Positions 1-8,159 of a stretch of 64,000 nucleotides of DNA are shown here, one piece after another. The position numbers and the translations under genes were made by a program. The notes under the pieces were generated by a model, which saw only the letters and a list, made by a program, of their open reading frames with translations, made no database searches and was not told the DNA's origin. Source of the DNA: Phycisphaerales bacterium AB-hyl4 (GTDB lineage: Bacteria > Planctomycetota > Phycisphaerae > Phycisphaerales > Phycisphaeraceae); assembly GCA_041821185.1 (NCBI GenBank), contig JBGUBD010000001.1:496001-560000 (forward strand), written 5' to 3'. Within the stretch, counting starts at the first letter, position 1; the number at the start of each line of letters is the position of its first letter.

Positions 1-2
1 TC

Positions 3-236
3 GGCGAAGCGGTCAGCCTTATTGTCACAAGCACGTTGCAGACCTCCGCCGGCCGTATGATCTTCGGCCGATACGAAACCTCGCAAGACTCCGGCACCGC
101 GACGCCACCCGCCGAGGCTGATGCTGCCGAGCCGGGCGACGCCCCCCCGGCCGAGCCAGCCGGGGCTGGTGCTGGCAGCAGCCGACCGCGAGCCGCCCGC
201 CCCCGCACCGGCCGCAACCCCCGCCGCGGGGGGTGA
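3..236 (+). CDS. C-terminal fragment of an unidentified protein
   Basis: An open frame enters from the left edge of the window and stops at 234-236. The first visible 25 residues are ordinary folded-protein sequence (strand-like, with SLIVTSTLQTSAGRMIFGRY). The remaining 50 are Pro/Ala/Gly/Arg-rich and look like a disordered basic tail. No start codon is needed because the gene begins outside the window. I do not recognise the family. It lies upstream of, and in the same direction as, the receiver-like and diguanylate cyclase genes. Confidence 0.45.
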   Translation, partial: GEAVSLIVTSTLQTSAGRMIFGRYETSQDSGTATPPAEADAAEPGDAPPAEPAGAGAGSSRPRAARPRTGRNPRRGG

Positions 237-317
237 ACCGCAGCCGATCGATCCCGCGATCGACTGCGTCCCACGGCTAACGGCCGACATGTTCATGGGT
301 TGTCCGCAGACGGTACA

Positions 318-902
318 ATGGAGGCCATGGCTCACGGAGGCGATCGCAACTCAGCGCAGTCAACCGTCGGACAGGGCCGACGTTGCATCATCTGTGTGCC
401 CCCGGAGAGCGCCCCGCCCAGCCGACTGCTGACCGGCCTGTCGCAACGGCACGTGCCCGTCACGGTGATGAGCGACGCACCCTCGGTCATGTACGACCTG
501 AGCCTGCCCGGCGGCGTGCTCGCATTGATCGTGGTCGAGCCGGACCGCCAGCCGCATTTGGCCGACCTGCTCGCGGCGGTGCGTGCGTATTATGCTCGGT
601 TGCCGTTGTGGCAATACCGCGCTGAGGTCGACGGCCTGACCCGGCTGAGCACCGACGAGCCAATGCCGGCTAACGAATCAACCGATAAGGCACAGACAGG
701 CGAGCCGGCCGCGGACGACGCCAAGCCGACGACGCCAGCCCATGTTGTGACGGCGGCGGACGATGAGGACGACGACGAGGAGGCCGACGATCGGCGGGCC
801 CTGCGCCTGATCGCCGACGAGCCGCGCGGCCCGCTGCTGACCGCTGAGGAACTGGAGATGCTGCTGGGGCCGCTCCACGAGGAGAAACCACCACGCTCAT
901 GA
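318..902 (+). CDS. receiver-like hypothetical protein with acidic tail
   Basis: About 194 residues. Residues 15-100 have the alternating strand/helix pattern of a response-regulator receiver fold (RRCIICVPPES, then LALIVVEPDRQ), but no convincing acidic pocket or phospho-acceptor context, so it is probably a degenerate receiver. The second half is disordered and very acidic (a run of D/E near residue 150). ATG at 318 was chosen; ATG 327 with GGAGG just before it and TTG 300 are alternatives. The stop overlaps the start of the downstream GGDEF gene as ATGA, so the two are probably translationally coupled and may act together. Function unknown. Confidence 0.6.
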   Translation: MEAMAHGGDRNSAQSTVGQGRRCIICVPPESAPPSRLLTGLSQRHVPVTVMSDAPSVMYDLSLPGGVLALIVVEPDRQPHLADLLAAVRAYYARLPLWQYRAEVDGLTRLSTDEPMPANESTDKAQTGEPAADDAKPTTPAHVVTAADDEDDDEEADDRRALRLIADEPRGPLLTAEELEMLLGPLHEEKPPRS

Positions 903-2269
903 GCACCGGCCATGACAACACCGCCGACGCATCCACGTCGCACTCGGCCACGGACCGCTCAGCGCCGCGCGTGATCGTGGTCGACCCCGCGCTGGCCGAG
1001 CAGTTGAACGACGAACTGGTGAGTCAGTGTCTGCCCGGATCGCAGGTGTGTGCCGTGCCCACGTTTCTCAACGCGCTGGGCGAGTTGGCACGCGGGCCGG
1101 CGGCAGCGGTGCTCGTGCCGGCACGCGCGATGGCGGGCATGGTCGCTGCGGGGGCGAAGACGATGCGCCGCATGGCCCCCGATGCAAAGCTGCTCGTCGT
1201 CGCCGACGACACCGGCCGCGCCGAGGCCGAGCGCGCCATCGAGCACGGCTTCGACGCCCTCGTCCCCGAACCCATCACCCACCCCACGTTGCATACCGCC
1301 TGGCATGGCACGCCACCTGCATCGCCATCGCCCCAAGCCGAAGCAGCGTCCGGTGCCGCCGCGACCGCAACCGCCGATCAAACATCGAAAAGCCAAGCGC
1401 CTTCCGCCGACGCTGCGCTCGAAGACGCAGAGCTCGGCGATGTCGATCTTGTCGAAGCGATCCTCAACGGCCAGGACCTGCTGCGGCGGACGGCCCTGCG
1501 TCTGGTCGCCGCGCGATCGGGCATCACCAACCTCGGCTGGGCCGACCCTGGCGAAGATGTACCCGCCGAGCATGTCAGTTCCGCTGTGACCTGCCGCGAC
1601 CACCGCTTCGGCCTGCTGCACGCGCCGGCCCCAACGCCACAGGACCACCTCGACGGGTGGGCCGCCTGGCTGGGCCGCTGGCTCACGCTCGAACGGCAGG
1701 TGCGTCAGCTTGAAGAGCTGTCGATGAAAGATGAGCTCACCGGCATCTGGAACCGTCGATACTTCAACCGCTTTCTCAAGCACGTGGTCGACCGCAGCGC
1801 CCGCGACCGCTCGCAGGTCACGTTGCTCGTGTTCGACATCGACGATTTCAAAATCTACAACGACCGCTACGGCCACGCCGCCGGCGACGAAATCCTCCGC
1901 GAGACCGCCCGCCTCATGCAAAGCTCCGTTCGCGAGCACGACGTGGTCGCCCGCATCGGCGGCGACGAGTTCGCCGTCATCTTCTGGGACGCCGACGAGA
2001 AGCGCCGCCCCGACAGTCATCATCCCGAATCCGTCCGCGCCGCCGCGACCCGTTTCCAGCAAGCCATCCTTCAGCACCGCTTCCCCAAGCTGCTGAACGA
2101 AGCACCGGGCTCGCTCACCATCTCCGGCGGTCTGGCGAGCTTCCCATGGGACGGCCGCACACCCGAAGAGCTCACCGACAAGGCCGACCAGATCGCCATG
2201 CAAGCCAAACGCCAGGGCAAAAACGCCATCACGTTCGGCCCCGGCGCGCTTCGCTCTGGCGAAGCGTAG
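899..2269 (+). CDS. diguanylate cyclase (receiver-like + GGDEF)
   Basis: 456 residues. Residues 20-140 form a receiver-like domain in which the position expected for the phosphorylated Asp is not acidic (AAVLVPARAM), so control by phosphorylation is doubtful. A low-complexity Ala linker follows. The C-terminal ~170 residues are a GGDEF domain, with LSMKDELTGIWNRRYF at its start, the catalytic motif GGDEF in VARIGGDEFAVIF, and an RxxD inhibitory I-site (REHD) five residues before it. GGDEF enzymes make cyclic di-GMP from two GTP, and the I-site predicts product inhibition. No membrane segment is seen, so it is cytosolic. The start overlaps the previous gene by 4 nt. Confidence 0.9.
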   Translation: MSTGHDNTADASTSHSATDRSAPRVIVVDPALAEQLNDELVSQCLPGSQVCAVPTFLNALGELARGPAAAVLVPARAMAGMVAAGAKTMRRMAPDAKLLVVADDTGRAEAERAIEHGFDALVPEPITHPTLHTAWHGTPPASPSPQAEAASGAAATATADQTSKSQAPSADAALEDAELGDVDLVEAILNGQDLLRRTALRLVAARSGITNLGWADPGEDVPAEHVSSAVTCRDHRFGLLHAPAPTPQDHLDGWAAWLGRWLTLERQVRQLEELSMKDELTGIWNRRYFNRFLKHVVDRSARDRSQVTLLVFDIDDFKIYNDRYGHAAGDEILRETARLMQSSVREHDVVARIGGDEFAVIFWDADEKRRPDSHHPESVRAAATRFQQAILQHRFPKLLNEAPGSLTISGGLASFPWDGRTPEELTDKADQIAMQAKRQGKNAITFGPGALRSGEA

Positions 2270-2422
2270 TTTCGAGTTCCGAGTTTCTGGTTTCGAGTTG
2301 ACGCTCGGCGCACCCACTTCAGTAGGCGGAAATCGGAGGCACGCCCAACCGTTTCTCCGCCCTGTAAATTGACCTCGCTGGTGTTCCCCAACTCGAAACT
2401 CGAAACTCAAAACGCGAAACTC
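2270..2422. repeat. inverted pair of GAGTTTC/GAAACTC heptamer arrays
   Basis: Tandem copies of a 7-base unit related to GAGTTTC occupy 2270-2299. The complementary unit GAAACTC is repeated at 2390-2422, so the two arms could pair around a ~90 nt core. The same arrangement recurs at 57506-57624, with weaker traces near 35330, 39060 and 55460. It fills the gap between the diguanylate cyclase and transketolase genes. Confidence 0.8.
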
Positions 2423-2518
2423 TCTCCCCCCACGTTGCCATGCGACGCATTTACCCCGATAATCCCCTTTCTGAACCCAGCCAGACAAACGTTCTTTCAT
2501 ACAAGAGGATTTCACGCA

Positions 2519-4483
2519 ATGTCATTCGATTCGACCATTCACGCCAAGGCCGTCGATCTCTCCAAGCTCAGCTATGAGATGACCGCCGCGGCCGGTTCCG
2601 GGCACCCCACCACCGCCGCCAGCCTCGCGCACCTCGTCAGCGTGCTCATGTACCAGCACATGCGCTACGAGCCGAGCAACCCGCTGCACCCGTCCGCTGA
2701 CCGCCTCGTGCTTTCCGAAGGCCACGCCGTGCCCATCGTCTACGCCGCGTGTGCCGACATCGGCATCGCCATCGGCACGGACCGCGACCACTGGCGGCCC
2801 ATGACCCGCGAAGACGCCATGACCCTTCGCGCCATCGACTCCGTCGTCGACGGCCACCCCAACCCCGTCGAAGGCTTCCCCTTCTTCGACACCGCCACCG
2901 GCTCGCTCGGCCAGGGCCTCTCCCACGCCGCCGGCATCGCCGCCGCAGCCAAGGTCGACGGCCTCGACCGCCGCATCTTCTGCATCATCGGCGACGGCGA
3001 ATCACGCGAAGGTCAGATCTGGGAAGCCATCGACTTCATCAAGGACCATCAACTCGCCAGCGTCCTGCCGATCTTCAACTGCAACGTCTACGCACAGTCG
3101 GACAAGGTCAGCCCGCAGCAGACTGCCGAAACCACCGCCAAGAAACTCGAAGCCGCCGGCTATGAAGCCCTCGTCATCGACGGGCACAACCCCACCGCCA
3201 TTCAAGAAGCCCTCTCGCAACACGCCCAATCGCAGCACGACCCCAACGCCGCGCCGATCGCCATCGTCGCCAAAACGCAAAAGGGTTGGGGTAGCCCCAG
3301 CCAGCAGGGCGCTGGCCACCACGGCAAGCCGGCCGACGGCGACGACATGACCAAGGCTCTCGAAGAGCTCGACGCCACCGGCAGGCAGCTCGGCGCCTCG
3401 GCGGACACCACGCTGAAGATCGGCCTGATCTCGCCTAAAAAGCCCGACCAGCCCACCGTCAACGATCCACTGAGCTTCCCACAAGCCTGCGAGAAGTTCG
3501 GCCAGTCGCTGGACAAGGGCAAGCTCGCCACGCGTCGCGCGTATGGCATCGCCCTCCGCGCGCTCGGCCATCAGCGTTCCAACGTGATCGCCCTCGATGC
3601 CGACGTGAGCAACTCCACCTTCGCCGAGATGTTCTTCAAAGACGAAGCCCTGGCCGACCGCTACTTCGAATGCCGCATCGCTGAGCAGAACATGTTCTCC
3701 GTCGCCGCCGGCCTCAGCGCCGCGGGCAAGATTCCCTACTGCTCCACCTTCGCCAAGTTCGTCAACCGCGGCTACGACCAGATCGAGATGGCCTTCAACA
3801 GCGGCGCGAACTTCAAGATCGTCGGCTCGCACGCGGGCATCTCCCTCGCCGCCGACGGCCCAAGCCAGATGTCGCTGCCCGACATCGCCTGGTTCCGCAG
3901 CTTCGCCACCATGAACGCGAAGAACGGCGCGCCCGGTTTCTTCGTGCTCCAGCCTTCCGATGCGTACCAGGCCTACGCCCTCACGCTCGCCATGGCCGAG
4001 CACGCCGGCCCCTGCTACATGCGAACGCTGCGTCCGGACACGGAGTTCCTCTACTCCGAAAACGACACGTTCCAACTCGGCGGCCACGAAGTGCTCGAAC
4101 AGGGCCGTGACCTGCTCATCGTCGCCTCCGGCTACATGGTGCACGAAGCCAACAAGGCGCTCGAGCAACTCGACAAGCAGGGCATCGACGCCGCGCTCGT
4201 CGACCTCTACTCCATCCCCTTCGACGAGGAAGCCATCCTCGATCTCGCCAACGAAAACAACGGCATGATCCTCACCGTCGAAGACAACTACGGCGCAGGC
4301 TTCGGCTCGGCCGTGGCAGACGCGGTCGCGGCCGACGGCGGCGGCTTCACCGTGCGACAGATGCACGTCCGCAACCTGCCCAAGTCCGGCCGAACGCCCG
4401 ACGAAGTGCTCAACTACTGCGGCCTCAGCGCCGGCCACATCGTCAAGGAAGCCATGTCCATGCTCCAACTCTCCGGCGCATGA
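2519..4483 (+). CDS. tkt: transketolase
   Basis: 654 residues, the usual length for a full transketolase. The enzyme moves two-carbon ketol units between sugar phosphates in the pentose phosphate pathway, using thiamine diphosphate. The TPP motif begins at GDGESREGQIWEA and ends in an Asn-rich stretch (FNCNVYAQSD). The pyrimidine-binding domain shows CRIAEQNMFSVAAGLS and AGISLAADGPSQMSLPD, and a C-terminal transketolase domain follows. Start chosen at ATG 2519 because AAGAGGA lies 9 nt upstream and the protein begins at the expected N-terminus; the frame is open further upstream through repeat DNA. A strong hairpin terminator follows at 4511. Confidence 0.95.
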   Translation: MSFDSTIHAKAVDLSKLSYEMTAAAGSGHPTTAASLAHLVSVLMYQHMRYEPSNPLHPSADRLVLSEGHAVPIVYAACADIGIAIGTDRDHWRPMTREDAMTLRAIDSVVDGHPNPVEGFPFFDTATGSLGQGLSHAAGIAAAAKVDGLDRRIFCIIGDGESREGQIWEAIDFIKDHQLASVLPIFNCNVYAQSDKVSPQQTAETTAKKLEAAGYEALVIDGHNPTAIQEALSQHAQSQHDPNAAPIAIVAKTQKGWGSPSQQGAGHHGKPADGDDMTKALEELDATGRQLGASADTTLKIGLISPKKPDQPTVNDPLSFPQACEKFGQSLDKGKLATRRAYGIALRALGHQRSNVIALDADVSNSTFAEMFFKDEALADRYFECRIAEQNMFSVAAGLSAAGKIPYCSTFAKFVNRGYDQIEMAFNSGANFKIVGSHAGISLAADGPSQMSLPDIAWFRSFATMNAKNGAPGFFVLQPSDAYQAYALTLAMAEHAGPCYMRTLRPDTEFLYSENDTFQLGGHEVLEQGRDLLIVASGYMVHEANKALEQLDKQGIDAALVDLYSIPFDEEAILDLANENNGMILTVEDNYGAGFGSAVADAVAADGGGFTVRQMHVRNLPKSGRTPDEVLNYCGLSAGHIVKEAMSMLQLSGA

Positions 4484-4510
4484 ACGTGAGCCTCACCCTA
4501 TGAAAAACAC

Positions 4511-4543
4511 GAAGCCCACGGCGTCACGCCGTGGGCTTCTTTT
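4511..4543 (+). terminator. intrinsic terminator after transketolase
   Basis: Perfect 13 bp stem GAAGCCCACGGCG / CGCCGTGGGCTTC around a TCA loop, followed by TTTTATTT. It sits between convergent genes (transketolase and hsp20) and belongs to a dispersed hairpin family with stem AAGCCCACGG. Confidence 0.85.
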
Positions 4544-4579
4544 ATTTACATCTCAAATTGACTCGTTACACATACCACA

Positions 4580-5011
4580 TCACTTGACTTCAATCTTCCG
4601 CGGCTTGACCTCTTCGCGCTTGGGCAGGTGGATCGTCAACACGCCCTCGTTCAGCTTGCACTCGATCTTGCTTTCATCCACCGGCGTGGGCAGACGGAAG
4701 CTTCGGCTGACGCGGGTGTACCGACGCTCATGCAGGTAGCGCTCTGTCTTCTCCTGATCCTGCTTCATCTCGCGGTGCGCGTTGATCGTCAGCACGCCCT
4801 GCTCCATCGTCACGTCGATGTTCTGCTTCGTAAAGCCGGGCAGTTCCGCTTCCACGATCACGTTGTTCGCATCTTCGTGAATGTCCACCGGATAGCTGGC
4901 GACGCCTCCATAGCCGGCGTCCGGCGCATTGCCCCAAGCACGATCAAAAGCTCGGTCGATCTCACGCTGCAACAGGTCAAACGGCGTATCCATTCGTCGA
5001 GTCGGAAGCAT
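4580..5011 (-). CDS. Hsp20/alpha-crystallin small heat-shock protein
   Basis: 143 residues. The alpha-crystallin domain spans about residues 40-130 (VDIHEDANNVIVEAELPGF, then EGVLTIHLPKREE), the conserved shape of bacterial small heat-shock proteins. They hold unfolding proteins as ATP-independent oligomeric chaperones in the cytosol. The start at 5011 is set by AGGAGGT five nt upstream; the longer reading to 5149 runs through untypical sequence. The 0.5 kb upstream gap holds an AT-rich patch with a TATAAT on this strand. No CIRCE element was seen. Confidence 0.93.
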   Translation of the reverse strand: MLPTRRMDTPFDLLQREIDRAFDRAWGNAPDAGYGGVASYPVDIHEDANNVIVEAELPGFTKQNIDVTMEQGVLTINAHREMKQDQEKTERYLHERRYTRVSRSFRLPTPVDESKIECKLNEGVLTIHLPKREEVKPRKIEVK

Positions 5012-5522
5012 GGCGAACCTCCTTTCATCATGTTGCCAGTGCTTTGCCACACCCTCGTGGCGACTGCGTCTGATGCCAACCCGGCCAGGCCCACGGCCCG
5101 GCCACCGTCGACCCCTGCCGACGGCACCTAAATGAACCGCAAGTCTCATGCCAACCCATGAAATGCAAAACCCATTGACATTAAAATGATTATAAACATT
5201 AAAAAGAAGCCGTTATTGTCACAGTGACAGTCTCGGCCGTGAGCATTGCAAGCTTGGCAACCGTCGAGCGGCCCTGGCGCCCGACCGACGTCACGCCCCG
5301 CTTCGGCGCGATGATCGACCGACTGCAAATGCCGCCTGACCGCCGAACCGCCGCTTCGCCTGCGTGCCGCTGGCCGTCAACTTGACGAAACATGCCCAAC
5401 GCACGACACTTGTGCTCCACAGGGGCACCTTGTTTTCCGTCACGGCCCCAAGGCCCGCGGCAACGCAGGCGTACAACGAGGTGCCAATTCTCTACCCCGG
5501 TCATCTGTCGGAGTCTTAACGC
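5012..5522. other. 510 bp intergenic region between divergent genes
   Basis: No supportable gene. It separates the divergent hsp20 and coiled-coil genes. 5150-5230 is strikingly AT-rich for this genome and holds the promoter-like elements listed separately. The rest is GC-rich and featureless to my eye. Confidence 0.6.
5175..5229. promoter_or_regulatory. candidate divergent promoter with operator palindrome
   Basis: On the plus strand TTGACA at 5175-5180 is followed by an AT-rich run, but only a poor -10 at 16-18 bp spacing. On the minus strand a perfect TATAAT lies at 5194-5189. TGTCAC-A-GTGACA (5217-5229) is a near-perfect palindrome placed where a regulator could touch the minus-strand -35 region. 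This could serve hsp20 (minus) and the coiled-coil gene (plus). Promoter assignment is inference. Confidence 0.4.
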
Positions 5523-6890
5523 ATGGCACGAGCACGCAGCAGCGGCGGCGGAGCGGCAACCGCCTGGTTGGTCGTGATTCTGGGCATCGGATTCGTCGTC
5601 TGCCTTGTGCTGGCGATTGTCTTCTACACCCAGGTGACCGGCCTTCAGGAACAGGCGGATCAGGCCGAGAACGACCTGCGCGTCTATGTCACACGCGAAC
5701 TCGAGTCGGCCCCCGAAGTGGTCCGCCTCGCCGAGCAGCGGTCGCAGGAAGGCGCCGTCGTCGACCAGCTCATGCGACAGAACAGCGCCCTGCGAAGCCT
5801 CATCGGCGGCGACACGCAGGCCTCGTTCAATGACCTCGCCGCCGAGCTGAACGAGCGCATGGAACGCGACACCGTGCTCCGCGAGATCGCTCGGCTGAAC
5901 GATGAACTCAGCGCCGCCAACGACCAGCTTCAGCAGGCCGAGCAACAGGTCGCCGCCGCTCAGGAACAGGTCGCCCAGGCTCGCGCCCGCTCTGAGGAGC
6001 GGACCCAGACCTACGACGATCAGGTCGACGAACTCCAGCAGCAGCTCAGCCAAGTCACCGGTCAGTTCGAGGCCTACCAGCAGCGTGTCGCCGAGATGGA
6101 AGGCCAACTCCGCCAGCAGATCGACGCCGCACGACGCGACCGCCAGGAGCGCGTCACCGAGCTTGAAGGCAGCTATGACGAGCTCACCGCCGAGCGTGAA
6201 GACCTGATGTCCCGCATCCGTGAGCTGACACGCGGCGGCGACACGCTCGACCCGCCCGACGTCATCCAGGCCGACGGCCAGCTTGTCTCCGTTCAGGAAC
6301 AGACCAACACCGCCTATATCAACCTCGGTCGAGCCGACGGCCTCGTCCTCGGACTGACCTTCGAAGTCTTTGATGCCGACGAAATGGTCCGCATCGGCGA
6401 CCTCACCGAAACCGACGTCCGCGGCAAGGCGACCGTCGAAGTGATCAATGTCGGCGATACCTCGTCGCGCGTTCGCGTCGTCCGCATGTCGCGCGGCGCC
6501 ACGCTCGGCTCCGGCGACCAGATCATCAACCTGATCTACGATTCGCGCACCCGCTTCCGCTTCTATGTCTACGGCGATTTCGACATCGAACGCACCGGCG
6601 AGCCGACCGAAAGCGACCGACATCGCGTCGAGAGCATGGTCACCCGGTGGGGCGGCCGACTCGCCGAGGACCTCAACTACGAAGTCGACTACCTGGTGCT
6701 CGGCGAAGAGCCCCGCGTGCCCGACCAACTCCCGCCGGGCGAAATCGACCCGGTCCGCATCCGTGAGCACGTCGAAGCGACGCGTGTCTACGAACGCTAT
6801 CAGGAGCTGATCGCCCAGGCCGAGGAGCTGGCGATCCCCGTGCTCAACCAGAACCGCTTCCTCTCGCTGATCGGCTACTACGAGCGTTGA
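5523..6890 (+). CDS. membrane-anchored coiled-coil protein with BRCT-like C-terminus
   Basis: 455 residues. One transmembrane segment at about residues 13-35 (WLVVILGIGFVVCLVLAIVF) is followed by ~180 residues of Gln/Glu/Ala-rich coiled coil. Next comes a small beta-rich section (residues ~240-320, with DGLVLGLTFEVFD and VRGKATVEVI), and finally ~110 residues resembling a BRCT fold: an opening strand (RFYVYGDFD), a helix ending in GGRL, a strand DYLVLGEEP, a helix and a closing ILNQNRF-like strand (IPVLNQNRFLSL). BRCT domains normally bind partner proteins or phosphopeptides in DNA metabolism, so a membrane-tethered version is odd. The BRCT call is by eye. Function unknown. Confidence 0.75.
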   Translation: MARARSSGGGAATAWLVVILGIGFVVCLVLAIVFYTQVTGLQEQADQAENDLRVYVTRELESAPEVVRLAEQRSQEGAVVDQLMRQNSALRSLIGGDTQASFNDLAAELNERMERDTVLREIARLNDELSAANDQLQQAEQQVAAAQEQVAQARARSEERTQTYDDQVDELQQQLSQVTGQFEAYQQRVAEMEGQLRQQIDAARRDRQERVTELEGSYDELTAEREDLMSRIRELTRGGDTLDPPDVIQADGQLVSVQEQTNTAYINLGRADGLVLGLTFEVFDADEMVRIGDLTETDVRGKATVEVINVGDTSSRVRVVRMSRGATLGSGDQIINLIYDSRTRFRFYVYGDFDIERTGEPTESDRHRVESMVTRWGGRLAEDLNYEVDYLVLGEEPRVPDQLPPGEIDPVRIREHVEATRVYERYQELIAQAEELAIPVLNQNRFLSLIGYYER

Positions 6891-6927
6891 GCGCAGCGAT
6901 TGACAGGCAATTGCACTAATAACCCGA

Positions 6928-6961
6928 ATAAAGCCCACGGACGGCCATCCGTGGGCTTTAT
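6928..6961. terminator. hairpin terminator, AAGCCCACGG family
   Basis: Perfect 14 bp stem ATAAAGCCCACGGA / TCCGTGGGCTTTAT with a 6 nt loop. It lies 38 bp after the coiled-coil gene and just before the acyltransferase start. The A/T ends of the stem give a U-run in either direction. Confidence 0.75.
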
Positions 6962-6984
6962 ACGTTCTAAGCTGATAATCTCTC

Positions 6985-8010
6985 ATGGCACGTAACCAAG
7001 GTCCCCTGACAAGCTGGCCGCAGTACCTCGCCGTCCGCGCCGTGACGATGGGGCTGACATCGTTCGACATTGATCGCAACCTGCGCACCGCTGGCTGGAT
7101 CGGCCGAACGCTCTACCACCTCGATGCCCGCCACCGCAAACGCGCCCGCGCCAGCATCGCGATGGCCTACCCGCATGCCGACGACGCGACGCTGGACCTC
7201 ATCGCCCGCGGTTCGTTCGAACACTTCGTGCAACTGGCCATCGAAGTGCTGCACACCCCCCGCCTGATCCACCGCGACGGCTGGGCCGCTCACACCCAGT
7301 TCCACAACCTCGGCCCCGCGCTGAAGCTGCTCAATGCCCGCCAACCGATGATCCTGCTCACGGGACATCTGGGCAACTGGGAACTGCTGGGCTACCTGCT
7401 CGCCACGCTCGGCTATGACCTTGACGCTATCGCACGTCCCATCGACAACCCGCTGATCAATCGCTGGCTGCTGGGCATCCGCGAGCGCCAGGGCATGCGC
7501 ATCATCACCAAGTGGGATGCCGCCGAGCGCATGACCCGCGTGCTGAGCAACCGCGGCGCCCTGGGCTTCATCGCCGACCAGAACGCCGGCGACAAAGGGC
7601 TGTTCGTCCCCTTCTTCGGCCGACTCGCCAGCACGTACAAATCCATCGGCCTGCTGGCGATGCGAAAGCAGGTGCCCGTCGTCTGCGGCTTTGCTCACCG
7701 CATCGGCCCCGCCTTCCGGTTCGAGGTCGGCGTCGTCGACGTCATCCACCCCCAGGACTGGGCCGACCGCGATGACGCCCTCTACTACATCACTGCCCGC
7801 TACACCCGCGCGATCGAAACCATGGTCCGCCGTCGGCCGGAGCAGTACCTCTGGATGCACCGCCGGTGGAAGTCGCGCCCCCGCCACGAGCTGCAAGGCA
7901 AGCCGATGCCCGGCCACCTGCGCAAGCATCTCGAACAGCTGCCTTGGATGACTGACGCCGAGCTCGCCGAGCTCGAACGGCCGATCGACCCGGGAACCTA
8001 TGCAAAATGA
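6985..8010 (+). CDS. LpxL/HtrB-family lipid A acyltransferase
   Basis: 341 residues. The family transfers a fatty acyl chain to a lipid A precursor (or a related lipid) at the inner membrane. The catalytic H-x4-E motif is visible in TGHLGNWELLGYLL near residue 128. It is followed by the family pattern ARPIDNPLINRWLLGIRERQG and ADQNAGDKGLFVPFFG. N-terminal residues 10-30 are the likely membrane-binding part. With the Kdo hydroxylase at 49.9 kb it suggests a lipopolysaccharide outer membrane. The stop overlaps an ATG (8007), but the following gene most likely starts further downstream. Confidence 0.88.
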   Translation: MARNQGPLTSWPQYLAVRAVTMGLTSFDIDRNLRTAGWIGRTLYHLDARHRKRARASIAMAYPHADDATLDLIARGSFEHFVQLAIEVLHTPRLIHRDGWAAHTQFHNLGPALKLLNARQPMILLTGHLGNWELLGYLLATLGYDLDAIARPIDNPLINRWLLGIRERQGMRIITKWDAAERMTRVLSNRGALGFIADQNAGDKGLFVPFFGRLASTYKSIGLLAMRKQVPVVCGFAHRIGPAFRFEVGVVDVIHPQDWADRDDALYYITARYTRAIETMVRRRPEQYLWMHRRWKSRPRHELQGKPMPGHLRKHLEQLPWMTDAELAELERPIDPGTYAK

Positions 8011-8088
8011 CGGCGGCCGGAGCAAGCCGAGGTGCCCCCCCGCACCTGTCGGCCGGCAACACGATGGCTGACAAAAAAGTTCGCCTGG

Positions 8089-8112
8089 AAAATGAGAACA
8101 GGTTATCATTGT
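8089..8112. promoter_or_regulatory. Zur/Fur-type operator
   Basis: AATGAGAA at 8091-8098 and TTATCATT at 8103-8110 form an inverted repeat with one mismatch, in an AT-rich patch of the kind bound by Fur-family regulators such as Zur. It lies 20-50 bp before the possible starts of the zinc-binding lipoprotein. Zinc repression of the downstream operon is inferred from motif shape and context; no zur gene is in the window. Confidence 0.6.
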
Positions 8113-8159
8113 TGCCGGAGGCCATTGTGATGCCTGAGGCATCCATTCTGGAGCAAGTC

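Noticed and set aside
5199..7088. Long minus-strand frame over the coiled-coil gene
   Set aside because: Antisense shadow of a high-GC gene; its low-complexity Leu/Val/Gly translation has no domain.
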